Translations under genes and position numbers: made by a program
From: Synergistaceae bacterium
GTDB taxonomy: Bacteria > Synergistota > Synergistia > Synergistales > Thermovirgaceae
NCBI GenBank assembly: GCA_012729145.1
Contig: JAAYDT010000085.1
Location: 1-51,608, forward strand
Direction: 5' to 3'
DNA length: 51,608 nucleotides
Notes under the pieces: generated by a model
Database searches by the model: none
Seen by the model: the letters and a program-made list of their open reading frames with translations, nothing else
What the model was told of the DNA's origin: nothing
Shown: positions 26,990 to 35,185 of the stretch, piece after piece
Numbering within the stretch: the first letter of the stretch is position 1
Layout of the letters: every line of letters starts with the position of its first letter

Positions 26990-27769
26990 CTACTGACCCT
27001 CCCATTGGGGTTCCCTCTTCTCGAAGAACGCCGATACTCCCTCGTGGGCGTCCTTTGAGGTACACAGCCTGGCAAAGGCCTCGTTCATGAAGGCGAACTG
27101 TTTTTCGTACTCCATGTCCTCGGCGGTGTAGAAGGAGCTTTTGGCCAACTGAAGGGCCAGAGGGCTTTTTGAAGCAAAACCGGCGGCCCATTTCCTGGCT
27201 TCCTCCTCGAGGTTCTCGCCTGGCACGACCCTGTTGACGAGGCCCATAGCCATGGCCTCGGGTGCCTTCACCAGTGCTCCTGAGAGGAGAAATTCCAGGG
27301 CTCGCTTGCGGCCCACGCAACGGAGAACTGGCAGTACCGGTCCAACACAGTTAAGACCCAGGTTTATCGCGGTCAGGCCCATTCTGGCATCCTCGGAAGC
27401 AATGACAAGATCTGACGACGCCGCAAGACCCAGTCCGTTTGCGGCAGCTACGCCTTGCACCTGGCATATAACGGGTTTTTGCATTCTGGATATACAGAAA
27501 AGAGGCCTTTCCATCTTCTCCACCCACCGGCGGTACTCAATTGCACTCTTTCCGGAGATCTCGGAAACATCGATGCCGGCACAGAAATTCCGTCCGGCTC
27601 CCTTCAACAGTATCACCCTGGTACTTTCGCATGAGTCCAGTTCCATGAAAGCGGCATGTAGCTCCTCGGCCAGAATGCTGTCAAAGGCGTTCATCTTGTC
27701 GGGCCTGTTAAGGGTGACCCTGGTCACATGGTCCTTGCCCCTCTCTACTATCAGCCTTTCATACTCCAT
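26990..27769 (-). CDS. Crotonase-fold protein, ECHDC3-like (enoyl-CoA hydratase/isomerase family)
   Basis: A 259-residue crotonase-fold protein. The CoA/oxyanion parts are kept (FCAGIDV at 62-68; QGVAAANGLGLAASSD), but the two catalytic glutamates of classical enoyl-CoA hydratase are replaced: by my alignment Glu144 corresponds to Gly114 and Glu164 to Ala134. The phrase NLGLNCVGPVLPVLRCVGRKRALEFLLSG matches the ECHDC3 subgroup (typically NIGLFCSTPxVALSRxVGRK). The reaction is therefore uncertain. Start ATG at 27769 has GGGAGG 8 bases upstream; a GTG at 27778 is too near that site. No fatty-acid oxidation genes are adjacent. Confidence 0.83.
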   Translation of the reverse strand: MEYERLIVERGKDHVTRVTLNRPDKMNAFDSILAEELHAAFMELDSCESTRVILLKGAGRNFCAGIDVSEISGKSAIEYRRWVEKMERPLFCISRMQKPVICQVQGVAAANGLGLAASSDLVIASEDARMGLTAINLGLNCVGPVLPVLRCVGRKRALEFLLSGALVKAPEAMAMGLVNRVVPGENLEEEARKWAAGFASKSPLALQLAKSSFYTAEDMEYEKQFAFMNEAFARLCTSKDAHEGVSAFFEKREPQWEGQ

Positions 27770-27924
27770 CCGAAGCACCTCCCGATCATAAGGACCTCAC
27801 CTTTGAGGCTCTTTCGGACCAACTTATTGCATACGAGGGACCAGGTCAACCTGATCTATTGAAAACCCGGGGACACAAAAAAAGGTTCTTTCGCCCTTCT
27901 CAAAACTGACCTTGAATATCATTA

Positions 27925-27956
27925 AGGGGGAGCTCCCCTTTTCGGGACCTCCCCCT
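27925..27956 (-). terminator. Probable terminator hairpin downstream of rocD
   Basis: AGGGGGAG (27925-27932) and CTCCCCCT (27949-27956) form an 8-bp GC-rich stem with a 16-base loop, 39 bases beyond the stop of the reverse-strand ornithine aminotransferase gene. On the reverse strand it is followed by TTAATGATATT rather than a clean U-run, so termination may be weak. Confidence 0.5.
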
Positions 27957-27994
27957 CCTGTTGTCCTGACTTTTGCTCAAGGTAACGAATGCTG

Positions 27995-29203
27995 TTAACC
28001 CAGAACCCCCCTGATGATCTCCAGCGCCCTGTCGATCTCCTCTCTGGTGATCACCAGAGGAGGCGCGAAACGAATGATCCAGTCGTGGGTCTCCTTGCAG
28101 AGCAGTCCCCTCTCTTTCAGGGCTGTCGTATACTTTCTGGCCTTTCCGGCCGACTCTTCCAGGACAACGCCAATAAGCAGCCCCTTACCCCTGACATGCC
28201 TGACCTTCGGCGACTTGATGGCCTTGAGCCCATCCATGAAGTATGCTCCCAGTTCTTCGGCTCTTTCAGACATCTTTTCATCAACAAGAACGTCGATGGC
28301 CTCCATGGCGACAGCGCAGGCAAGGGGGTTGCCCCCGAAGGTCGAACCGTGGCTTCCCGGCTCGAAGACACCCAGCACATCCTTGTCGGCGGCTATGGCG
28401 GATACGGGAAAGACGCCCCCACCAAGGGCCTTGCCCATGATTATGATATCCGGGTCAACCCCCTCGTGCTGGAAGGCAAAAGTCTTCCCGGTTCTGCAGA
28501 AACCGGTCTGGATCTCGTCCATGGCCAGAAGGACGTTGTTCTCACGGGCGATCTTCTCAAGACCCTTGAGGAAACCCTCGCTTGGTACTGCGACCCCGGC
28601 TTCGCCCTGTATGGGTTCCACGAGTATCCCGACGGTGTTGCTGTTAACCGCTTTCTTGACGGCATCCAGGTCGTCGTAGGGGACGACTACGAAGCCGGGG
28701 GTATAGGGACCGTAGTTGTCCCTGGCTACGGGATCGACGGAAAAGGATACTATGGTCACGGTACGGCCGTGGAAGTTGTCCAAGAAGACTATTATCTCGG
28801 CCTTGTCCTTCTCAACTCCCTTGACAAGGTAACCCCACTTCCTCATCGTTTTTATGGCGGTCTCGACGGCCTCCGCCCCGGTGTTCATGGGGAGGATCAT
28901 CTCTTTCCCGGTCAGTTCCGACATTTTTTTCGCAAAGAGCGGCCACCGATCGTTAAAAAATGCCCTTGAGGTCAGGGTCAGCAGATCTGCCTGGTCCTTG
29001 AGGGCCTTGATTATCCGGGGATGGCGGTGCCCCTGGTTTACGGCCGAATAGGCAGAGAGCATGTCCATGTAACGTCTCCCCTCAGGGTCCTCCACCCAGA
29101 TGCCTTCAGCCCTGGAAATGACAACCTCCAAAGGATGGTAGTTGTGCGCACCGTATTTGTGTTCCATCTCCATAAGTTGCTGTGAACTTAAACGAACCAT
29201 CAT
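27995..29203 (-). CDS. rocD: Ornithine--oxo-acid aminotransferase
   Basis: Class III PLP aminotransferase of 402 residues that moves the delta-amino group of ornithine to 2-oxoglutarate, giving glutamate semialdehyde. The close family match is shown by AHNYHPLEVVISRAEG at the start, YSAVNQGHRHP, MNTGAEAVETA, FHGRT, VEPIQGEAGV, MDEIQTG (Asp229) and the PLP lysine in IIMGKALGGG (Lys258). Length is as usual. AGGAG lies 6-7 bases before the first of two adjacent ATGs. It is transcribed alone, diverging from the acyl-adenylating enzyme across an AT-rich promoter region. Role: arginine/ornithine breakdown or proline link. Confidence 0.93.
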   Translation of the reverse strand: MMVRLSSQQLMEMEHKYGAHNYHPLEVVISRAEGIWVEDPEGRRYMDMLSAYSAVNQGHRHPRIIKALKDQADLLTLTSRAFFNDRWPLFAKKMSELTGKEMILPMNTGAEAVETAIKTMRKWGYLVKGVEKDKAEIIVFLDNFHGRTVTIVSFSVDPVARDNYGPYTPGFVVVPYDDLDAVKKAVNSNTVGILVEPIQGEAGVAVPSEGFLKGLEKIARENNVLLAMDEIQTGFCRTGKTFAFQHEGVDPDIIIMGKALGGGVFPVSAIAADKDVLGVFEPGSHGSTFGGNPLACAVAMEAIDVLVDEKMSERAEELGAYFMDGLKAIKSPKVRHVRGKGLLIGVVLEESAGKARKYTTALKERGLLCKETHDWIIRFAPPLVITREEIDRALEIIRGVLG

Positions 29204-29236
29204 TGAACACTCCTCTCCCCTCGAAAAATAAACCCT

Positions 29237-29294
29237 GGGATTTTTTTATTTACTGTTTGCCCTGTTTAAAACTATTGTTTATTTTTCAAATCCC
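29237..29294. promoter_or_regulatory. AT-rich divergent promoter region with inverted repeat GGGATTT / AAATCCC
   Basis: Between rocD and the AMP-ligase gene the base composition drops sharply to AT-rich (TTTTTTTATTTACTG and similar). A 7-bp inverted repeat, GGGATTT at 29237-29243 and AAATCCC at 29288-29294, brackets this stretch with a 44-bp centre. It could place two dimers of a regulator, or be chance; no -35/-10 pair stands out strongly on either strand. Confidence 0.35.
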
Positions 29295-29513
29295 ATGTTC
29301 AATCAAAAAAATATTAGCTTTGTAGGGATATTTTGTCAAATGCTTTTTCCTTCCAGAAATATTCCCAGGAAACCTTTTTATTTAAAAGGTTTATTTTCCT
29401 TCATTTCACTTCTGCGAACCGGCTTTGCGGCCCTCTTCTTATCGGGATGGGGTAAGATAGCTCCTGATGACAGTGATCGAAATGAACATCGCCATCTCAG
29501 GAGGTCTCAGATA

Positions 29514-31259
29514 TTGACAGAACACAGATTACCCTCAGGTACGGACCCTCCCATGCCCTTGCTCCCCGAACCTTACAGGATAGCCTTCGAGGACACTGAT
29601 TCCCCCTTTATCTTCTATTACGGTGATCCGGGAAGGGCAGGGATCTCCCCCCGAAAGATATCCCGGGGCGACTTCCTTTTACTGACCCTCAAGGCCACAG
29701 GTATCTTTTCAAGACTGAAAATGCAAAAGGGCGAACGTTTCCTTAACGGTTTCGGTGCCAACTCCCCCGAAGACCTCGTCTTTCGCCTGGCAGCAACCCT
29801 TTCCGGTACCACGCCGGTAACCCTTAACTGGCAGACGGACACTCCGGAGAGGGCCGCCTACAAGGCTTCGGTTTCCAGCGCCAGACTGATGTTGACCGAC
29901 GGAAACCTTGACCCGTCCCTGGTCGATGCCATAAGGGAGGTTCGCCCGGATATGGCATTCTACGATACGGCCCGACTGAGGACGGAACCTCTCCCTCACT
30001 CTGCTTTTTTCCAGGAAGGACCGGAAAAGGAAAGCGAAAAGATCGTGATCTTTACCTCCGGTACTACAGGCGACCCCAAAGGGGTTATCCTGACCTGGGA
30101 AAATTTCAACGTCAACTCAAATGCCCTGAGACAACTGTTCTCTGGAATGCGCAAAGACCCAATGCAGCTTGTCATGGTCAACCCTCTTCACCATACCAAT
30201 TCGACTGCCCTTTCGGACTGGTTCTTCCGTGAGCCCGGGGCCGTCATACACTTGCTTCCACGCTACACAACGCCCTACTGGCGCATCCTTGCGGAAACTT
30301 CCGAACAGGCCAAAGGATCAGTTATCGCCCCCTGCGTCTCCAGGCACTTTGATTTTCTCGAAGAACTAAACACAAAGGGGGAACTACCCATACCTGGAGA
30401 AAGGCTGGAAAAGGCTCTTTCCAGGGTCTCGTTCCTTATGGGTTCCGCTCCGGTAGGACCAATAACGGTCGAGAGGATCCTCAGGTGGACGGGTCATCTC
30501 CCCGTCATAAGATTCGGATCCACCGAGACCTGCCTCCAGGTTCTGGGCACACCGCCAGAGCTGACGGAAGATCAGGTTGTGAAAGCCCTTGAGGCAGGAT
30601 GGGAGAAAAAACCCTCTCCAGGGTACTACATAGGGCGTCCCCATGAGCCTTTCACCCTGGCTGCCGTTGTGAAAAGCGTCGTCCCCGGAGAAGAAAGGTT
30701 CATGGAACCCTGCCGATCAGGCGAGGAGGGATATCTTGTAGCCCGGGGGAGGAATTTGATGAAGGGCTACCTTGATGATCCGGGAGCTACTGCGAAGGTT
30801 CTCAAGAACGGCTGGTATCTCGGTTTCGGGGACATCTGTTTCACACTGAAGAACGATCAGGACGGCCGCGAAGACTTTTACTGGCTAGGAAGAGAGTCAG
30901 CGCTGCTTATCAGGGGTGGTGCCAACTATTCCTGTGAGCAGATCGCAACGGAATTATCCGGATTCGTCCGCTCCCGCTACGGCCTGGAAGAGGGAGCTTT
31001 CGACCTTGCCGTGGTGGGGCTGAGGATCGACAGCGAGCACGAGGACTCCTGCTGCGTAACAATGGAGGTCTCCGATCTGCCATCTGGAGTTCGGACAGAG
31101 ATCGGGAGAACTTTCATTCGCGAAGCCCGGGGACATGTATCGAAGGGTTCCCGCCCCGACATGCTGCGCTTCGGGAAAATTCCCCGTAACTTCAAGGGCG
31201 GGGTAAGCATCAAGGAATTGAAAAGGGAATGGACTGATGAACTGGGACTGACCAAATGA
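29514..31259 (+). CDS. AMP-dependent synthetase/ligase (ANL superfamily)
   Basis: Adenylate-forming enzyme of 581 residues that should activate a carboxylic acid as acyl-AMP and then make a thioester. Core motifs: the P-loop-like A3 motif IFTSGTTGDPKGV (about 179-191), HHTNS, FGSTETC (A5), GGANYSCEQIATEL (A8 region) and the C-terminal NFKGGVSIKELKREW, whose Lys corresponds to A10. I take the TTG at 29514 as start, with AGGAGGT 8 bases before it; the open frame extends upstream to 29295, but that part (hydrophobic, AT-rich) has no ribosome site. Substrate unknown; the sequence is divergent from acetyl- and long-chain acyl-CoA synthetases. Confidence 0.82.
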   Translation: MTEHRLPSGTDPPMPLLPEPYRIAFEDTDSPFIFYYGDPGRAGISPRKISRGDFLLLTLKATGIFSRLKMQKGERFLNGFGANSPEDLVFRLAATLSGTTPVTLNWQTDTPERAAYKASVSSARLMLTDGNLDPSLVDAIREVRPDMAFYDTARLRTEPLPHSAFFQEGPEKESEKIVIFTSGTTGDPKGVILTWENFNVNSNALRQLFSGMRKDPMQLVMVNPLHHTNSTALSDWFFREPGAVIHLLPRYTTPYWRILAETSEQAKGSVIAPCVSRHFDFLEELNTKGELPIPGERLEKALSRVSFLMGSAPVGPITVERILRWTGHLPVIRFGSTETCLQVLGTPPELTEDQVVKALEAGWEKKPSPGYYIGRPHEPFTLAAVVKSVVPGEERFMEPCRSGEEGYLVARGRNLMKGYLDDPGATAKVLKNGWYLGFGDICFTLKNDQDGREDFYWLGRESALLIRGGANYSCEQIATELSGFVRSRYGLEEGAFDLAVVGLRIDSEHEDSCCVTMEVSDLPSGVRTEIGRTFIREARGHVSKGSRPDMLRFGKIPRNFKGGVSIKELKREWTDELGLTK

Positions 31260-31596
31260 TCAACTGCCTCATCTTCGATCCCGGTTCCACACGCTGACCT
31301 GAAAATATGACGAAACCCTTTCAGCAACGTCTTCGGCGAAACATTGACGTCCCATTCGCTGTTTGTTTCCATAAGTCTTTAAGAGCAGTCGGCATTTAGG
31401 TTCATGCGGCCCACAGGGGGGCTCCAATTAAGGCATGGTAGGCCAGGACATGGCCATAACGTTCCTTTTGTTATCCCTCCCTTGCGTCTATTATCGCTGG
31501 GCACATCAGGCAGACCATTAGGAGGGTATTAAAACCCGCTGAGCCTTTCTCGGAAGAAGACCTTCTTAATGATGATCCCTTGATCCTCCAGCCCTG
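31260..31596. other. Gene-free stretch of 337 bp
   Basis: Lies between two convergent genes. I see no convincing reading frame with a ribosome site, no tRNA cloverleaf and no strong hairpin with a U-run. Short local inverted segments (for example GGGGGG near 31423) are not enough for a call. Confidence 0.5.
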
Positions 31597-32163
31597 TCAA
31601 AGCATTTCCAGAACTTTATTCGCCACTTCCATCGATAGTCCCATGTCCTGTTCTTCCTGTGCGGCGTTCATTTCATCCATGCTGCTGAAAGAACCTTGAA
31701 GCAGGGAATGGACAGTAATTATAACGAGATGGTCCCCCTGCAGGGTCCAAAGGCTCGTCCCCTCCCAGAAGGACCCCTCACCCAGACCATCTATCACCTT
31801 AAGTTTCTTCGCAGCTTTTTCGTTTGATCTCTGTGCCTTGACCATACGGCTAAAAACATCCTTTGCGGAGTCATGGATGCCTTCTTTCTCGATGGAGTCG
31901 CTGGTGGCCAACCTGACCGTGACACCGTAAACACTCCCACCCTTGCTGAAGGTATATCTGCAGGACATACCCGCGGGGAGGGAAACTTCACGGGGCTTGC
32001 CGTCCGATAGGGGCTCTTTGAACAGGGATTCTGCATCCGTTTTCGTAAATAACCCGCAGGGATCAGGGGTGGCTGAGGCTAATACCGGACCCCCTGCCAG
32101 CAGGATCAAAAGCACTGCCAGGACCCGGAAGAGAGCCGGGACCAGATATTTTCCATGGCTCAT
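31597..32163 (-). CDS. Secreted protein of unknown function (DUF3558-like pattern)
   Basis: A 188-residue exported protein with a clear signal peptide (FRVLAVLLILLAGGPVLASA, cleavage near residue 30). The mature part starts DPCGLFTKTDAESLF, followed by CRYTF about 34 residues later; this 'PCxL...A..L ... C.Y' spacing occurs in DUF3558-like envelope proteins, where the two Cys may be bridged. The protein may bind a ligand but no catalytic motif is seen. It is monocistronic, diverging from the AEC carrier gene. Confidence 0.65.
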   Translation of the reverse strand: MSHGKYLVPALFRVLAVLLILLAGGPVLASATPDPCGLFTKTDAESLFKEPLSDGKPREVSLPAGMSCRYTFSKGGSVYGVTVRLATSDSIEKEGIHDSAKDVFSRMVKAQRSNEKAAKKLKVIDGLGEGSFWEGTSLWTLQGDHLVIITVHSLLQGSFSSMDEMNAAQEEQDMGLSMEVANKVLEML

Positions 32164-32345
32164 CAGGAACCACCCCTCACCGTAGAAATGATCAAAGGAT
32201 CACTTTTTCTGTTTTTAATGATATTTGGCTAAAGATGGGTTGTCAATCCAGAGAAAGGTCGTTACTGGCATCAGGTACTCTTCGGGTCCTTTGGCTTTAC
32301 TGCTAGAATTCTGAAGTATCAAGTCCCTTGTCTGGAGGCATTCAA

Positions 32346-33251
32346 GTGGGGAACCTGGTTCTGATGGCTCTCTGTTTTATTGCTGGTGTCGTTCTTCGCC
32401 GGACCGGACGTCTCCCGGGGTCGGCCCCGTCGGTGCTGAACTCCTACGTCATACACGTTGCACTTCCGGCCATGGCCCTGCTCCATATCCACGGCCTGGA
32501 GTTCTCCCCGGAACTTATCTATTCCGTCGGATCGGCCTGGATCCTCTTCGGAGTAGGTTATCTTCTTTTCCGGCAGGCAGGAAGGATAGCAAATTACTCG
32601 TCAGGGACGTTGGGAGCCCTCATCCTTACTGGCGGGCTGGGGAATACGTCCTTCGTGGGATTGCCCATGATAGAGGTGTTCTATGGTGCGGAGTTCCTTG
32701 GGGTAGGGATCCTGATCGATCAACTGGGATCCTTTCTGATTCTCTCGACGGCAGGAATAGCACTGGCCGCCTCCTGCTCCTCCGGAAAAGTGACCGCTTC
32801 CGGCATGATCAGGAAGGTCCTGGTCTTCCCCCCCTTTGTGGCCATGATCATAGCCTTTGCGATGATGCCTCTCCCATTCCCGGCATGGGCGGAAGAGGTC
32901 CTTGGCAGGATCGGCGGCACCCTGGCACCGGTGGCGCTCCTGTCGGTGGGTTTCCAGCTCAGGCTAGATCACATACGAAATAACATCGGCCCCCTGGCAG
33001 TAGGACTTTCCTACAAGCTTCTTTTCGGACCAGCCATCGTTGCATTGCTTTTCCTGGTTATCCTTGGCGCCAGGGGACCGTTGATACAGGTCTCCATCTT
33101 CGAGACCGCCATGGCCCCAATGATCACGGGAAGCATATTGGCTGCTGAACACGACCTTGATCCTTCCCTTTCAGCTCTTATGGTCGGCTTGGGGATCCCC
33201 CTTTCATTCCTGACCCTGCCCCTCTGGTGGTGGGTCCTTTCCCTGGTCTGA
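32346..33251 (+). CDS. AEC-family (auxin efflux carrier-like) transporter
   Basis: Membrane protein of 301 residues with about 10 helices in two inverted halves, as in bacterial AEC carriers that move organic or amino acids. Characteristic are RRTGRLPGSAPSVLNSYVIHVALPAMAL at the start (usual 'lnxyvxxvalPal' pattern), GNTSFVGLPM (family motif with Asn and Pro in the crossover helix) and the final GLGIPLSFLTLPLWW. The GTG at 32346 has GGAGG 7 bases upstream and is preferred over TTG at 32328. Substrate unknown; in amino-acid fermenters a carboxylate product is a guess. Confidence 0.87.
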   Translation: MGNLVLMALCFIAGVVLRRTGRLPGSAPSVLNSYVIHVALPAMALLHIHGLEFSPELIYSVGSAWILFGVGYLLFRQAGRIANYSSGTLGALILTGGLGNTSFVGLPMIEVFYGAEFLGVGILIDQLGSFLILSTAGIALAASCSSGKVTASGMIRKVLVFPPFVAMIIAFAMMPLPFPAWAEEVLGRIGGTLAPVALLSVGFQLRLDHIRNNIGPLAVGLSYKLLFGPAIVALLFLVILGARGPLIQVSIFETAMAPMITGSILAAEHDLDPSLSALMVGLGIPLSFLTLPLWWWVLSLV

Positions 33252-33273
33252 TCCCTTGTGGCATGACGAGGCC

Positions 33274-34212
33274 CTAGCTCGAAAATGCCAATAGATACCC
33301 CGTAACAATGGATACGCCCCAAAGGATCACTCCGAAGAGGATCCCCCTGGCTCCAGCTTGTCTCACCACAGAACGGTGAAGACCGAAGCCAACCATGAAA
33401 AGCGCTGCGGCCATGAAAACTTTTCCCGCGGAGGCAAGTGCCTTGAAGAGGGAAGGGAAGGGAAGCACCGAGGAAAGAATGGAAGCAATAAGAAACAAAA
33501 CAATAAAGGCAGGGACAGATATTTTCCCCTTTTCTCCCTGCCTGATCGAGACAAGAAAGACGATCGGTGTTATCCAGAGCGTTCTGGTCAGTTTCATGAT
33601 AGTTGCTGTCTGAAGGGATACATCACCAACAATGGCGGCGGCGCCGACCACGGAGCTCGTATCATGGATGCTCAGGGCACACCAGATGCCGTACTGTTCA
33701 GGTGAAAGGGGAATCACTCTGGCCAGGAGCGGGAAGACAAAAAGGGCCACTGTGTTTAGAAGGAACACTACTCCCATGGAAATACCGATCTGCTCATCCC
33801 TGGCTTTCATCACCGAGGAAACTGCAGCAATTGCGCTTCCACCACAAATAGAGGTACCGTAAGTTATCAGTTTCAGTGTCGTTGGTTCCAGCCTGAAAAA
33901 CCTGAGAAGGGAAAACCCCAGTGAAATAATAATCAACAGGCTTACCGCGGTTTGCCAGAATCCCTGGCCTCCGACAACGATAACCTGCCTGATATTAAGC
34001 CCGAATCCGAATAGTACTACTGCCGTATTAAGGGTGATCTTCCTGATCTTCCCCAGGAAGGGGGGGGCCGATGAAGGGAAAGTATTGCTGACGGCAGCAC
34101 CAAGCAGAAGGGCAAGGCCTACTGCCCAGGTCCTGGTAAAAGGAAGCAATGCAATTATGACCGAAAGGGCAAGAAACAGAATGAAAGGAACGCTGACCTG
34201 CCGGATCTTCAC
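33274..34212 (-). CDS. YeiH/UPF0324-family membrane transporter
   Basis: Integral membrane protein of 312 residues with 9-10 helices. The motifs LNTAVVLFGFGLNIRQ, YGTSICGGSAIAAVSSV and IWCALSIHDTSSVVGAAAIVG are diagnostic for the YeiH/PSE (putative sulfate exporter) family. Sulfate or sulfonate-breakdown anions have been suggested as substrates for the family; this gene's context does not settle it. Monocistronic on the reverse strand; converges on the AEC gene with 22 bases between. Confidence 0.9.
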   Translation of the reverse strand: MKIRQVSVPFILFLALSVIIALLPFTRTWAVGLALLLGAAVSNTFPSSAPPFLGKIRKITLNTAVVLFGFGLNIRQVIVVGGQGFWQTAVSLLIIISLGFSLLRFFRLEPTTLKLITYGTSICGGSAIAAVSSVMKARDEQIGISMGVVFLLNTVALFVFPLLARVIPLSPEQYGIWCALSIHDTSSVVGAAAIVGDVSLQTATIMKLTRTLWITPIVFLVSIRQGEKGKISVPAFIVLFLIASILSSVLPFPSLFKALASAGKVFMAAALFMVGFGLHRSVVRQAGARGILFGVILWGVSIVTGYLLAFSS

Positions 34213-34239
34213 TTTCCTGCCCTCCTGTGTTTTCTGAAA

Positions 34240-34260
34240 GGATCATTCATTTTATGATCC
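34240..34260. promoter_or_regulatory. Inverted repeat upstream of the YeiH gene
   Basis: GGATCAT (34240-34246) and ATGATCC (34254-34260) form a 7-bp inverted repeat with a 7-base centre, 28 bases before the YeiH start codon on the reverse strand. The place suits an operator, or a weak hairpin ending the PII/DUF1538 transcript; there is no U-run. The rest of the 274-bp gap (34213-34486) shows nothing recognisable. Confidence 0.35.
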
Positions 34261-34486
34261 AGACAAACTGAAATTGAAAAAATCGAAACGGCGAAACCGG
34301 TGTCCTGTCACCTTTCCTGAACCTTTCGAACGGTCAACAAGATATTCGGCAATACCTTCCATCTATTCCGTGGAGAGAGCCTCGCTCCTCCCCCATGCCG
34401 CAAGGTTCCATGTGCTATTGACGGTAGCCGCCAGGAAACTTGAACCCGGTTTTCCTGGTACCTTCCGGCGTTCTGTCTTCCCAGGC

Positions 34487-35185
34487 CTATTCAAGAACCT
34501 TCTCGATCCAGACCAGATCTTCCACAGCGATAGAGAAAGCTATCCCGCCACCGGGTCGGGTGATGCAATCGCAATCTTTCAAAGCGTTGAATATGTTGGC
34601 CGACCGTTCTGTCTCTGCAAGAATGATCAGGATCTCCTTCTCTGGGAAAAGGGGAATGCCGAGAAACTGGACATCCTTTTCACTGGCCGTACCCCTCGCG
34701 TTAAGAATCGTCCCTCCGGTGGCCCCGGCTTTGCGAGCTACGGACATAACGTCGTCCGCACACCCCCTGTTCACTATGACGGTTATCATGACCTGCTCTG
34801 TTCTCTTTTCCATGGGTCCGCTCCTCTCCAGAAGATCACAGGTGGCTGAGCCCTTTCCTGCCCGATGGAGTATCTGGGAAACATCAAGCTGGACAGCAAC
34901 GCCTAGCCTGTGTTTTCCAGAGGTGCCTCCAAAGGCTCTTAAGGCGTCCATCACGTTGCGGACGTGTTCCCCCCTTACAAGGGTCAGGACGATCTCTTCC
35001 TTGAAGTCACCGACGCAGAAGAATCCCGCTACAGGGTTCTCCGATCTGCCCCTTCCGGGTGCCAGAGTGCCCCCTTTTGCGCCGGCATTGCGGGTTATAT
35101 CCACCACGCGGTCCCCAAGGCCTTCCCTTACGATAGTGAGAAGAAGCTTGCCGCAGGATCCATGCATCTCATCCTTGACAGTCAT
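34487..35185 (-). CDS. Tandem PII-like regulatory protein
   Basis: A 232-residue protein made of two PII-like (GlnB-fold) domains in a row. The copies share the pattern I-V-x-x-G-x-x-D-x-V followed by R-x-AGA-x-GGT-x-x-x-x-RG: AGAKGGT at 34-40 and AGATGGT at 153-159, an offset of 119 residues. Each then has a T-loop-like stretch and a strand with KEEIVLTLV or EKEILIILA. PII proteins usually form trimers of single domains and control ammonium or carbon transport by binding nucleotides. It overlaps the DUF1538 gene by 4 bases (ATGA), so it is most likely that membrane protein's regulator. Ligand unknown. Confidence 0.83.
   Translation of the reverse strand: MTVKDEMHGSCGKLLLTIVREGLGDRVVDITRNAGAKGGTLAPGRGRSENPVAGFFCVGDFKEEIVLTLVRGEHVRNVMDALRAFGGTSGKHRLGVAVQLDVSQILHRAGKGSATCDLLERSGPMEKRTEQVMITVIVNRGCADDVMSVARKAGATGGTILNARGTASEKDVQFLGIPLFPEKEILIILAETERSANIFNALKDCDCITRPGGGIAFSIAVEDLVWIEKVLE

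Noticed and set aside
34274-34849. Forward open frame opposite the PII-like gene
   Set aside because: Most of it mirrors the clear PII-like coding region on the other strand; the unshared part has no ribosome site.
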